DNA of 35,037 bases from Thauera butanivorans NBRC 103042 (GCF_001591165.1 NZ_BCUG01000056.1:1-35037), one strand, 5' to 3'; shown: positions 1 through 8,401, counted from the stretch's first letter. The notes: generated from the sequence alone by a model not told the origin. Made by a program: numbers and translations.

Positions 1-524
1 TCGGGCATTCGCTTTCCGTGCTTGATCGCTAAATGGATAATATGAATAGGCACGAATCGGCCAGGGTTTGTCATGTGTTTGGCAGTTGTTTCGGTAAACT
101 GCAAACGCTTTGCTGGAAATCCTTGCAACCTATTGCGAAGCAGCGGAAGTGTCTTGGCCGTTATCTTTGATGTGGCAGAAGTGGCTGCGCGCCCGGTCGC
201 CAGTCGGGTAGCTGCGCTGAACCCATTGCGCATGAATTTTACGGCCGCAGGGCCTATTAGAATCAAGTCGTATGGATCAATGATAGGTGCTTCTAGGGGG
301 GCTTCCTCGATCCCGACGTATTGACCAGAAATGTCAAAAATATGCCATACATTTTTCGCGCCTTCGTGGATGAATCCGACGCACGCTCCGGATTGATCGT
401 CGATAATGGGGCGGGCACCATGTGGAAGCGATGGAATGACAACAGCAAAGGCTGCATCGGTAGTGCTTGGCCGAGAGCTTGAAAGAGGCTGCCCTGCTTC
501 AGTTCCTGAATAAAGGGGGCTCAT
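1..524 (-). CDS. Partial toxin-like protein (polymorphic toxin tip), runs off the left edge
   Basis: An open frame reads leftward from an ATG at 522-524 for 174 codons and leaves the window with no stop. An in-frame TAA lies just upstream of this ATG, and I see no Shine-Dalgarno sequence. The protein begins MSPLYSGTEAGQPL. Its middle reads GARPIIDDQSGACVGF and AKNVWHIFDISGQYVG, followed by a hydrophobic stretch around DPYDLILIGPAA. It reaches the edge with KHMTNPGRFVPIHI, then KHGKRMPD. From memory, the His-x-x-Asn-Pro-x-Arg-x-x-Pro motif followed by Gly-Lys-x-x-Pro-Asp occurs near the C-terminus of many polymorphic (Rhs, CdiA or T6SS-linked) toxins; I cannot name the family. The DNA is clearly less GC-rich than the genes to its right. 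It could be an orphan toxin module or a complete small effector, and an immunity gene would be expected further left. The reading frame is solid; the toxin assignment is inference. Confidence 0.55.
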   Translation of the reverse strand, partial: MSPLYSGTEAGQPLSSSRPSTTDAAFAVVIPSLPHGARPIIDDQSGACVGFIHEGAKNVWHIFDISGQYVGIEEAPLEAPIIDPYDLILIGPAAVKFMRNGFSAATRLATGRAATSATSKITAKTLPLLRNRLQGFPAKRLQFTETTAKHMTNPGRFVPIHIIHLAIKHGKRMP

Positions 525-621
525 GGTTTAAGTGAAGCAGTATTCATAAACGATAACGTCTTTCATTATATTTTAGAGGCTGACTCGATCCGTGTACGGG
601 CCGACAGGGGAAATGCCCGCT

Positions 622-1938
622 TCAGACGTGGAGCTGGTTCAACTGCCGCGCGATGATGTCGTGGTTGAGCCACAGCACCGGCCCCGACGGCGCCGAGGCT
701 TCGCGCAGGATCAGCGCGCCGCTGGCTTCCAGCACCAGGCTGCTGAGCAGGTCGGTGATCAGCGCCGAGCGGTCCTTGTGCATCTGCACGATGTCTTCCG
801 AGGTGCCGATCTGCAGGTCGGCCTGGGCCTGGCTGTTGGGCTGCGGCCAGGCGGCGAAGTCGCGGAAGCCCTGCATCACCTCGCTGCCCTGGAAGGCGGC
901 GATCTTCTGCAGCACGTCTTCGAGCGTGTGGCCGTCGGCCAGCAGCGCACGGCAGGCCTGCCATTGCGATTCCGCCCAGGCGCCGCCGCCTTCGTGCTTC
1001 AGCGCCTGCAGCAGCGAGATCAGCGGCAGTTCGACGCCGGCGAAGACGTCGGTGGAGTTGGTGCGGATCTCCGGACAGTTGAACACCGTGGCCTTGACAC
1101 CCTTGTCCCAGGCGGCCCGGGCGATGCGTTCGAGCCGCATCTTGGCGTAGCCCTGGGTGTAGTTGGTGTAGGTCTGCCACTGGTAGCGGCCGTCGATGAG
1201 GATCTCGGTGCCGTGGTAGCCGTAGGCGGTGTAGCGCACCTGGCCGCCGGCCGCCTCGATGCGGGCGCGAATCGCCGCGCTGCCCTCGATCAGGTGCTGG
1301 AAGGTGATCGCCGAGACTTCGTCGAAGTTCTGCAGGATCAGCTTGCCGAGGTCGCTGTCGAGCAGGGTCTGCGAGGGCATGAAGCGGTCGCCGCGGCCCT
1401 TGTAGATGCGGTTGGCGATCACCATGAAGACCTTGGCGCGCGGAATGCCGCCGGCCATCGTGTGGGCGAACAGCACGTTGCGGCCGTCGCCGATGAGGCT
1501 GTCGATTTGTGTCATCGCTTCGGCCACCGCGGCCTGGAAGCGGCGGGTGCCGAGTTCGCGGCATTTTTCGATGTGCGCCCAGTCCAGCTTGTCCTGCTCC
1601 CAGCTCTTCAGCGTCATCTTGTTGAGCAACTCGGTCGGCGTGGGTTCGCCGGCCGGCGCGTCGAGGTCGAAGCCGGCCATCAGCGGCACGTTGATGATGC
1701 GCCCGCCCAGGTTGGCTTCGGCTGCCGCCAGTTCCTCGTCGTTCAGCGGCCGCAGCGCATTGTTGTCGTCGCGCCGGCCGACGGTGATGCCGACGATGTC
1801 CATGCCGGCCTTGCGTGCTTCATTGACGAGGCCGCTGGCATAGCCGCGGCCGAAGAGTTCGCCGAACAGCACGAACACGTCGCCCTTGCGGAAGATGTTG
1901 GTCTGCGGGAGCTGGGTCAGGGAGATGGGGCTGTTCAT
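622..1938 (-). CDS. FabMG-like enoyl-ACP-reductase family protein (uncertain function)
   Basis: A 438-residue cytoplasmic protein. I chose the ATG at 1936-1938 (MNSPISLTQLP) because the 24 residues upstream look like read-through of untranslated DNA. Near the N-terminus, FVLFGELFGRGYASGLV followed by DIVGITVGRRD has the glycine-rich turn and beta-alpha pattern of a Rossmann nucleotide-binding fold. Further conserved-looking blocks are FAHTMAGGIPRAKVFM, TAYGYHGTEILIDG and NCPEIRTNSTDVFAGVELP. I recall proteins starting this way being annotated as the enoyl-ACP reductase FabMG family, larger than typical FabI (about 260 residues). That name rests on memory of the N-terminus; reductase activity is not shown by any catalytic motif I can verify. 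The gene lies downstream of the helicase gene on the same strand, about 255 bases away with two repeats between them, so it probably has its own promoter. Confidence 0.6.
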   Translation of the reverse strand: MNSPISLTQLPQTNIFRKGDVFVLFGELFGRGYASGLVNEARKAGMDIVGITVGRRDDNNALRPLNDEELAAAEANLGGRIINVPLMAGFDLDAPAGEPTPTELLNKMTLKSWEQDKLDWAHIEKCRELGTRRFQAAVAEAMTQIDSLIGDGRNVLFAHTMAGGIPRAKVFMVIANRIYKGRGDRFMPSQTLLDSDLGKLILQNFDEVSAITFQHLIEGSAAIRARIEAAGGQVRYTAYGYHGTEILIDGRYQWQTYTNYTQGYAKMRLERIARAAWDKGVKATVFNCPEIRTNSTDVFAGVELPLISLLQALKHEGGGAWAESQWQACRALLADGHTLEDVLQKIAAFQGSEVMQGFRDFAAWPQPNSQAQADLQIGTSEDIVQMHKDRSALITDLLSSLVLEASGALILREASAPSGPVLWLNHDIIARQLNQLHV

Positions 1939-2040
1939 GTCGAGGTGCGCCAGGCGGCTTGGCCGAAAGTGAAGGTAGGCGCGATTGTACCCGGCTGGAA
2001 CTGTGCGCATGGCGCTGCCGCAGTGCCCGGCCGTAGCGCG

Positions 2041-2066
2041 GATTGCCGCTTGTTAAACCGGCAATC
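2041..2066. terminator. Perfect 8-bp hairpin between two leftward genes
   Basis: GATTGCCG and CGGCAATC form a perfect 8-bp inverted repeat around a 10-base AT-rich loop. It sits about 130 bases beyond the stop codon of the leftward helicase gene and upstream of the FabMG-like gene. No clear T-tract follows on the leftward strand, so it may be a weak terminator or part of the adjacent repeat element. Confidence 0.35.
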
Positions 2067-2075
2067 GGATAAGAG

Positions 2076-2148
2076 ATACCGTTCGCCCTGGGCTTGTCGA
2101 AGGGCATTGGCCCGAACAGGGCTTCGACAGGCTCGGCCCGAACGGTAT
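2076..2148. repeat. Imperfect palindromic intergenic repeat (REP-like)
   Basis: The outer arms ATACCGTT (2076-2083) and AACGGTAT (2141-2148) are exact inverse complements. The inner parts, around GGCTTGTCGAAG and CTTCGACAGGCTC, continue the symmetry with few mismatches, giving two arms of about 28 bases. This arm sequence (CCGTTCG, then CTTGTCGAAG) is a dispersed intergenic repeat that I recognise from many proteobacterial genomes. It lies between two leftward genes and can fold into a long hairpin in RNA. Confidence 0.7.
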
Positions 2149-2193
2149 TTGCTTGCCGGGCTGATGGCGGGTGCCGCTTCGGGGGCCTTGGTT

Positions 2194-3846
2194 TCAGGCT
2201 GGCGGTGCCAGCAGCGGCGCGCTGCGTTCCGAGGCGACCATGATCAGCTTCATCGTCGCGCGGGTGGCACCGACGAAGAGCTTGCGCATCGCCGTGTCGT
2301 CCATCGTCTCGAAGTCGATCTCGGTGAAGATGATGCAGGGCGCGGACTGGCCCTTGAAGCGGTAGACCGAGTCGATCAGCAGTTCGCCCTGCGAGTGCTC
2401 GGGTTCGCCGAGCAGGTCGTAGCGGCCGGTGAAGGCGCGCAGGCGGTGCGGGCCGAGCTGTTCGAGCGGGGTGAAGCGCGAATGCTCGCGGCCGCGGAAA
2501 GTCAGCAGCACGATCGCCTCGCGGCGGAAGCCGAGGCCGAGGGCGCGGGTGATCGCGCGCTTGGTGGCATCCATCAGGCCGGCGTCGTCGCGCCAGGCCA
2601 GTACGTCGGGGCCGCTGTCGGCCACCGGGCTGCCGGCGCGGATCGGCGCTGGCAGCGGCAGGCGGGCATTGAGCAGCGCCAGCACGTCGGCTGGGGTGCG
2701 GTAGTTGGTGTCGGCGGTGAGCCCGATCCAGCCGGGCAGCGCCACCGGCGGGCGGGCGTAGAGGTTCTGCAGCGGATCTTCCAGCCACCACGCCCGGCCG
2801 CCGGGCTTGAGCAGCGCGAGCAGGGCGTCGCGCCACGGCTCCATGAAGTCCTGGCCTTCGTCGATGATCAGTTCGTCGAACTGCCAGTCGGGATGCGGCT
2901 GTTGGGCCACCAGCGCGGCGAAGTCCTCTTCCATGCGGCGGAAGGCGCCGGGCACGCCGAAGCGGGGTGGCCGGCCGGCGGCGCGCAGGCGGCGGTCGCA
3001 GAGCTGGTGGTAGGTGGCGATTTCGCCGCCGGCCGGGGCGATGCGGGCGAAATGGTCGGCGAGCGGGCGGTTGTAGCAGACGTACAGCGGCCGGCGCCCG
3101 GCGGCGAGGGCATCGGTATGGGCGGCGAGCGCGAGCTGGGTCTTGCCGCTGCCGGCGGTGGCGGTGATGCGCAGCCGGTGCGGCGTCGCGCTGATGCGCC
3201 GCGCCCATTCGGTGAGGCCGCCCGACAGCCGGGTGGTCAGTTCGTCGGCCTGGCCGATGTGGGCCTGCACGTCCGGCACCAGTTCCAGCAGGTCGGCGAA
3301 GAAGCGGTGCAGTGCCTGCAGCCGGGCGTCGTCGGCCGGCGGGTCGCCGTCCTGCGGCGTGGTCAGCGCGCGCACGGTGGCGGCCAGGCTGTCGCGCCGC
3401 GGTGCGTCGACGATGCGCGCCGGGTCGAGGCCGGCGCTGCCGGGCTGGCGCACGGTGTGGTCGGGGCAGTGGAGCAGGGTGTCGAGCAGCGGCTCGGCGC
3501 CGTCGAGCGCGGGGCGCAGGCGGGCGCGCAGGGCGTCGGCGCTGCGCGCGAGCTCGTGGCTGACGATCCGCGCGCGCTTGCCCGGGCGCACGAGCCCGTC
3601 CGCGGTCTCGTCGAGAAAGCCGGCGTGCTGCTCGATCAGCAGGATGCGGCCGCCGGGGCCGAGCACGGCGAAGCTGACGTCGCCGAAGATCGTCTGCGGG
3701 CCGTCGGCGCGGGTCCAGTGCAGGCCGTGATAGATCGTCCAGTCCGGCGGTAGCGCGTCGGCCAGCAGTGCGAGGGTGCTGCGTTCGCGGCCGCGCGCGC
3801 CGGCGGCGGGAAGCTGTCGCCAGCCTTCGGGATGAGTGCGTGCCAT
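2194..3846 (-). CDS. NERD-type nuclease domain fused to UvrD/Rep-like (SF1) helicase
   Basis: A 550-residue cytoplasmic protein. Residues about 40-90 resemble the nuclease-related domain (NERD): FGDVSFAVLGPGG, then ILLIEQHAG. The helicase part follows, with Walker A TAGSGKTQ (230-237), Walker B IIDEGQD (327-333) of the UvrD-type DExQD form, a motif like TNYRTP, RFKGQSAPCIIF near the C-terminus, and motif VI VGATRAT. This supports an ATP-driven DNA helicase acting in repair or defence. The NERD catalytic Glu-x-Lys usually found after the second strand reads E72-Q-H74 here, so the lysine appears to be replaced and nuclease activity may be lost. The start at 3846 is the first ATG, with a poor ribosome site. 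The gene is divergent from the TonB receptor with a 61-base gap. Confidence 0.82.
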   Translation of the reverse strand: MARTHPEGWRQLPAAGARGRERSTLALLADALPPDWTIYHGLHWTRADGPQTIFGDVSFAVLGPGGRILLIEQHAGFLDETADGLVRPGKRARIVSHELARSADALRARLRPALDGAEPLLDTLLHCPDHTVRQPGSAGLDPARIVDAPRRDSLAATVRALTTPQDGDPPADDARLQALHRFFADLLELVPDVQAHIGQADELTTRLSGGLTEWARRISATPHRLRITATAGSGKTQLALAAHTDALAAGRRPLYVCYNRPLADHFARIAPAGGEIATYHQLCDRRLRAAGRPPRFGVPGAFRRMEEDFAALVAQQPHPDWQFDELIIDEGQDFMEPWRDALLALLKPGGRAWWLEDPLQNLYARPPVALPGWIGLTADTNYRTPADVLALLNARLPLPAPIRAGSPVADSGPDVLAWRDDAGLMDATKRAITRALGLGFRREAIVLLTFRGREHSRFTPLEQLGPHRLRAFTGRYDLLGEPEHSQGELLIDSVYRFKGQSAPCIIFTEIDFETMDDTAMRKLFVGATRATMKLIMVASERSAPLLAPPA

Positions 3847-3907
3847 GGCGTTTCGTGCGCGGTGAGGAAAGGAATGGAAAAGAGATACGAAAGAAGGATG
3901 TAACCGA

Positions 3908-6079
3908 ATGCACCAAGTGTCGACTCCTTCACACCGTCAGTGTATCAAGCATGCGTTATGCTCGCCGCGTCGCGCCATCGAGGCGTTTCGAGTATCGAAT
4001 GGAGTCGCCGTTTTGTTCTTGCGCCACCCTGTCCAGTCTGCAGCCTTGGGCTTCGGCACGCTGGCCGTGTCCGTCGCTTCTGCCTGTGCATGGGCGGCGG
4101 ATGCCTTCTTCGACGACGTGCCGATCGTCCTGACCGCATCGCGCATGGCGCAGTCGCCGGTGGATGCGCCGGTCGCGGTGACGCTGATCGACCGCGAGAT
4201 GATCGAAGCATCCGGCTTCACCGAAATCCACGAGCTGATGCGGCTGGTGCCGGGTTTCCTCGTCGCCGACTGGCCGGACGGCTCGCCGATGGTGGCCAAT
4301 CATGGCATGAGCGATGCCTATGATCGCCGCATCAAGGTCATGATCGACGGGCGCACGGTCAACAGCCCGGCGTGGGGCAATACCAACTGGCATGACCTGC
4401 CGCTGAGGGTCGATGACGTCGAGCGCATCGAGGTCGTGCGCGGGCCCAACGGCGCGGCCTATGGCGTCAATGCCTTCGACGGGGTGATCAACATCATCAC
4501 GCGTTCGCCGGCGACCGAGAGCGGCGTGGCGGTGATCTCGCGGATCGGCGACGATGGTTTCCACGACCACGGTTTCCGCATCAATGGCGATGCCGACGCG
4601 GCGATCGACTGGCGGCTGTCGGGTTCGCACCGGCGCGCGGTGAATTTCCGCCCCTACCGGAACGAGGATGGCGCGCTGGAAGCGCGCAAGATCGTCGAGC
4701 GTTCGGTGCTCAATTTCGGCGCCACGGCGCAGTTGTCCACGCAGGACGAACTGCAGTGGATGCTGGGCCTCAGCCGCGGCAGCACCGACCGCGGGGCGCC
4801 GGGCAGCCTGGAACATCCGCTGCGCGAGGACGACATCCATGCGCACTACGTGCATCTGGGCTGGAAACGCAGCTTCGCGGTCGATTCCGAGCTGTCCGTG
4901 CAGTTCCACCATCAGCGCGAGCGTGCGCGGGTGCCGTGGCAGGTCACGGTGCCCGGGTTGGGCCTCTTGTCCGTGGGCATGGACAGCGACGCGCAGCGGG
5001 AAGAGCTCGAAGTGCAGTACGGCGCCAGGCTGTCGCCGGCCTGGCGCTTCATGCTCGGCGCGGGCGTGCGCCGCGAGGCGGCGCGTTCGCGGTCGATGTT
5101 CGATACCGGCAGCACGATCAGCGGCGTCAGCAGCCAGCTGTTCGGCAGCGTGGTGTGGTCGCCGGTCGAGCACCTGAGGGTCGATCTGGGTGGTACGCTC
5201 GAAGACCATCACTACAGCGGTTCGCTGTTCTCGCCGCGCTTGGCGCTCGGTTATGCGCTGACGCCCGATTCGGCACTGCGTTTTTCGGCCGGCGTGTCGT
5301 ACCGGACGCCTTCGCTGATCGAGTCGCATGCCATGCAGGTGATCCGCGTCGGTTCGGAGATCAAGCGGATCGGCGCCTGGGCGGGAGCGGACACGCAGCC
5401 GGAGCGGGTCAGGCATGCCGAACTGGGCTATGCGGCGATGTTCCGGGAGCTGGGGCTGGGCGTGGATGTGCGGGCCTTCTACCAGGAATATGACGACTAC
5501 GTCGATGACGAGCGTTGCTGGTATCCATTGCAGCCCTGGGAAAGGCCGCCGAGGGAGTCTGCCTGGGCGTGCCCGCCGCCGCCGGTGGACTTTGCGCCGA
5601 TCGAATGGGACTGGCAGGCCAGCCGGGGCCCGAGTTCCTTCGTGTTCCGGAACGTCGGCAGCTTCCGCGTGACCGGCGGCGAGTTCAGCATCGACTGGCG
5701 GCGGCCCGGCTGGGGCCGGGTCGTGCTGTCGCAGGCCATCATCGATGTCGATGTGCAGGGTGCCAGCGTCGATGAGGATTTCGAGACCAGCGCGCCGAGT
5801 TCGATCACCTCGCTGCTGCTGATCAAGGAATTGCCCGGGCGCTGGCGCGCCAGCCTGGGCTATTACCGGCATTCGTCGATGAACTGGCTCAACGATGGCG
5901 ATCGCGTGCCCGAGCAGGACCGCGTCGACCTGAAGCTGTCGCGCCGCTTCGGCGGCGCCAATTCGGGCAGCGAAGTGGCGCTCGTGGCGCAGAGCGTGGG
6001 TGGGCGATACGTCGATTTCCATGCCGGACGCTACCGCCGCGAGCCCCAGCTGTTCGGCAGCCTGCGCCTGACGTGGTAG
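3908..6079 (+). CDS. TonB-dependent outer-membrane receptor
   Basis: A 723-residue outer-membrane protein. The start ATG has AAGGA nine to thirteen bases upstream. The first 40 residues are not typical of a signal peptide, but residues about 40-65 (LGFGTLAVSVASACAWAADA) are, so translation may really begin at an internal TTG near residue 35. Residues about 70-200 form the plug domain: VLTASRMAQSPVDAPVAV, VMIDGRTVNSP, VERIEVVRGPNGAAYGVNAF and GVINIITR are standard plug motifs. The rest is a beta-barrel rich in aromatic and acidic strands, ending with a terminal Trp (SLRLTW) as outer-membrane barrels do. C537 and C555 bracket a proline-rich loop that could carry a disulfide. The stop overlaps the next gene, an ABC-type binding protein, which is followed by a diguanylate cyclase. 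The ligand cannot be told from sequence; import or ligand sensing are both possible. Confidence 0.9.
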   Translation: MHQVSTPSHRQCIKHALCSPRRAIEAFRVSNGVAVLFLRHPVQSAALGFGTLAVSVASACAWAADAFFDDVPIVLTASRMAQSPVDAPVAVTLIDREMIEASGFTEIHELMRLVPGFLVADWPDGSPMVANHGMSDAYDRRIKVMIDGRTVNSPAWGNTNWHDLPLRVDDVERIEVVRGPNGAAYGVNAFDGVINIITRSPATESGVAVISRIGDDGFHDHGFRINGDADAAIDWRLSGSHRRAVNFRPYRNEDGALEARKIVERSVLNFGATAQLSTQDELQWMLGLSRGSTDRGAPGSLEHPLREDDIHAHYVHLGWKRSFAVDSELSVQFHHQRERARVPWQVTVPGLGLLSVGMDSDAQREELEVQYGARLSPAWRFMLGAGVRREAARSRSMFDTGSTISGVSSQLFGSVVWSPVEHLRVDLGGTLEDHHYSGSLFSPRLALGYALTPDSALRFSAGVSYRTPSLIESHAMQVIRVGSEIKRIGAWAGADTQPERVRHAELGYAAMFRELGLGVDVRAFYQEYDDYVDDERCWYPLQPWERPPRESAWACPPPPVDFAPIEWDWQASRGPSSFVFRNVGSFRVTGGEFSIDWRRPGWGRVVLSQAIIDVDVQGASVDEDFETSAPSSITSLLLIKELPGRWRASLGYYRHSSMNWLNDGDRVPEQDRVDLKLSRRFGGANSGSEVALVAQSVGGRYVDFHAGRYRREPQLFGSLRLTW

Positions 6080-7014
6080 CCGTGCCGATGGTCCGGCGGT
6101 GGCGGTTCCGCCTGCATGTCTGCCTGCTGCTGATGCTGCTGGCGGGGCTGGTGCCGGCCGCGCGCGCCGGGCTGGAAGTGGCATTGGTGGTGTCGCAGCG
6201 AACCGGCCCGCACGGGGTGTTCGCACAGAACTTCAGCCGCGCCGCGGCCAGCCTGGGCCATCGCGTAGTCGATGCCGGCTCGCTGGACGAAGGCCTGGAC
6301 GACGTCGCCCTCGCGCGTGCCGACCTGGTCATCGCCAGCGGCGAAGCGGCGCTGGCGGCCGTGCTGCGCCTGCATCCGCGCCCGACGCTGGCGGTCATGC
6401 TCGGCCGTGCGCGCTTCGAGAACATCCGCCGCAGCCATGCCGACCGGCCTTTGTCCGCCGTCACGCTCGACCAGCCGGCGGAGCGGCAGCTGCGCCTGCT
6501 CCAGGCCGTGATGCCCGATGCGCAGCGGGCGGGGATACTGTTCGGGCCGGAACGGCTGGGTGCCGAGTCCTTCGAGCGGGCGGCGGAGGCGCTGCAGATC
6601 GATCTGGTGGAGCGCGTGGTGAGCGACGAGAGCGGCCTGATGAAGCAGCTCGAAGCCGTGTTGCGCGAGTGCGACGGCCTCATCGCGCTGCCCGATGCGC
6701 TGCTCTCCACGCCTGTTTCGGTGCGTTCGATCCTGCTCACCAGCTATCGCTACCAGCGGCCGATCATCGCGTTTTCGCGCGCATACGTCGAAGCGGGCGC
6801 GCTGGCCGCCATTTTCACCACACCGGAACAGGCCGCCGCCGATCTCATCGCCTGGCTGCGCACCCAGGATGGCGGCCGTGTCGAGCTGCCGCCGGTGAGC
6901 GGTCCGGCCTCCTTCGAAATCGCCGTCAACCGCCAGGTCGCCCGTGCGCTGGGCATCAACGTGGCGAGCGACGAGGAGCTGTTGCGTTTCATCGCCACGG
7001 GAGTGCGTCGATGA
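6073..7014 (+). CDS. ABC-type periplasmic substrate-binding protein (ABC_sub_bind-like)
   Basis: A 313-residue protein from the GTG at 6073, or 308 residues from the ATG at 6088; neither has a clear ribosome site, and the GTG overlaps the receptor stop by 7 bases. The N-terminus RRWRFRLHVCLLLMLLAGLV followed by PAARA is a signal peptide, so the mature protein is periplasmic. The fold looks like the ABC_sub_bind family (PF04392): LEVALVVSQR at the start, LVIASGEAALAAVL, RAGILFGPE, LIALPDALLSTP and RPIIAFSRAYVEAGALAAIF. No ABC permease or ATPase lies nearby. The next gene starts within its stop codon (ATGA). A role as the periplasmic sensor that passes a signal from the receptor to the cyclase is inferred from context. 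Confidence 0.8.
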   Translation: MVAVPMVRRWRFRLHVCLLLMLLAGLVPAARAGLEVALVVSQRTGPHGVFAQNFSRAAASLGHRVVDAGSLDEGLDDVALARADLVIASGEAALAAVLRLHPRPTLAVMLGRARFENIRRSHADRPLSAVTLDQPAERQLRLLQAVMPDAQRAGILFGPERLGAESFERAAEALQIDLVERVVSDESGLMKQLEAVLRECDGLIALPDALLSTPVSVRSILLTSYRYQRPIIAFSRAYVEAGALAAIFTTPEQAAADLIAWLRTQDGGRVELPPVSGPASFEIAVNRQVARALGINVASDEELLRFIATGVRR

Positions 7015-8333
7015 ACGTCGCCCGGATCCCGTTGCGCAGGCGCCTGCTGCTGACCGTCCTGTTGCCGATGTCGCTGCTCATCGCTGCGATGGCGGGCCTG
7101 TTCCTGGCCCGCGGCGAGCGCATGACCCAGGATGCGATCGTCGAACGCGGTCTCGCCATCGTCAGCTTCTTCGCCCCGGCCGCCGAGTATGGCGTGATTT
7201 CGGGCAATGCCGACAACCTCAACGATCTGATCGAAGCGCTGCGCAAGTTGTCGGGCGTGGCGGCCGTGGTGCTGTACGAGCGTGGGGGCGAAGTCATCGC
7301 CGCGCGCGGGACGCCGCATCTGCTCGATGCCGCGCGCATCAAGGCCGTGCACGCGCCGATGCGGCTCGAGCAATGGGGCAGCTTCAGGGGCTTTGCGGCG
7401 CCGGTGATGTCGGTGCCGATGGTGGTCGACGAGGTCGGGGGCGAAGGCGAGATACCCAGGCCGGAGCCGGTCGGCTGGGTGTATGTCGAACTCGAGACCA
7501 GCGCGCTCGATGCCGAGTGGCGGGCGACCATGATGACCACGCTCGGCCTGGCGTTCGTGATCGTGCTGCTCACCGCGCTGCTCGCGGCGCAGCTGACGAG
7601 CCAGGTCAGCCGGCCGCTGGCCCGGCTGGCGGATGCGGTCAAGCGCATTGCCGGCGGCGAGCGCGACGTGCAGGTGTCCGATGCCGCCGGCAGCGAGGAA
7701 CTGCACGAGCTGCAACAGGGTTTCAACTCGATGGCGCGCGCCATCGACAGTGCCCACCAGCACATGCAGGCCCGGATCGACGAAGCCACCGAACGACTCG
7801 CCTACCAGGCCATGCACGATCCCTTGACGGCCCTGCCGAACCGCCGGGCCTTCGAGCTGGCGCTTGCCGAAATGGTCGCCACCTCGCGCCGGGTGGGCGA
7901 TCATGGGGCGCTGTGCTTCATCGATCTGGACAACTTCAAGACCGTGAACGACACCGTCGGCCATGCCGCGGGCGACGCGCTGCTGTGCCAGATCGCCGAT
8001 CTGATCCGGCACCGGCTGCGCGCGGGCGACATGGTGTGCCGCATCGGCGGCGACGAATTCGCCATGATCCTGCGCGGCTGCTCCAGTGCCGATGCCCATC
8101 GCATCGCCAGCGGCGTGTGCGACGCGGTCCGCGAGATGCGCTTCGAATGGGATGGCCGCACTTTCCGCGTCGGCGCCAGCATCGGCTTCGCGATCATCGA
8201 CCCGTCCGTCGACAACGTCACGGACGTGCTCCGGGCGGCCGACCATGCCTGCTACGCGGTGAAGCGCGAAGGGCGGGGCTACGCCATGGAGTACCAGCCC
8301 GAGCCGGCGGAAAACGGCGGCGGGCCCGTATAA
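7011..8333 (+). CDS. Membrane diguanylate cyclase with periplasmic sensor, HAMP and GGDEF domains
   Basis: A 440-residue inner-membrane protein. The ATG overlaps the stop of the binding-protein gene as ATGA, implying translational coupling. A first membrane helix (about residues 10-33) is followed by a periplasmic domain of about 140 residues containing APAAEYGVISGNADNL, a pattern common in HAMP-linked sensors. The second helix (about 174-198) leads into a HAMP linker (SRPLARLADAVKRIAGGE). The cyclase begins at DPLTALPNRRAFE and carries an intact GGDEF active site at 346-350, preceded by an RxxD inhibitory site (R337-D340) at the usual five-residue distance. It should therefore make cyclic di-GMP and be product-inhibited. 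There is no EAL domain. The neighbours imply that a periplasmic or outer-membrane ligand controls it, as in the YfiBNR-type layout, though the proteins are not homologous to YfiB or YfiR. Confidence 0.93.
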   Translation: MNVARIPLRRRLLLTVLLPMSLLIAAMAGLFLARGERMTQDAIVERGLAIVSFFAPAAEYGVISGNADNLNDLIEALRKLSGVAAVVLYERGGEVIAARGTPHLLDAARIKAVHAPMRLEQWGSFRGFAAPVMSVPMVVDEVGGEGEIPRPEPVGWVYVELETSALDAEWRATMMTTLGLAFVIVLLTALLAAQLTSQVSRPLARLADAVKRIAGGERDVQVSDAAGSEELHELQQGFNSMARAIDSAHQHMQARIDEATERLAYQAMHDPLTALPNRRAFELALAEMVATSRRVGDHGALCFIDLDNFKTVNDTVGHAAGDALLCQIADLIRHRLRAGDMVCRIGGDEFAMILRGCSSADAHRIASGVCDAVREMRFEWDGRTFRVGASIGFAIIDPSVDNVTDVLRAADHACYAVKREGRGYAMEYQPEPAENGGGPV

Positions 8334-8401
8334 TCCGCGCTCGATCCGCGCGGGCGCACTTGCCGGCGCATCGCCCCTGCGCCTTGCCCGGCAGTCCCGC
8401 C

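Noticed and set aside
73-324. Rightward open frame of 83 codons at the left edge
   Set aside because: It is antisense to the 174-codon frame at 1-524, which has protein-like composition and a recognisable tip motif.
592-3753. Rightward open frame of 1053 codons
   Set aside because: It lies antisense to the FabMG-like and helicase genes, whose motifs and starts are real; long antisense frames are expected in GC-rich DNA, and the product is Ala/Arg/Gly/Val-rich with no domain.
8329-8334. Perfect TATAAT hexamer upstream of recC
   Set aside because: It overlaps the cyclase stop codon, and no acceptable -35 element is found 16-18 bases upstream, so a promoter is not supported by sequence alone.
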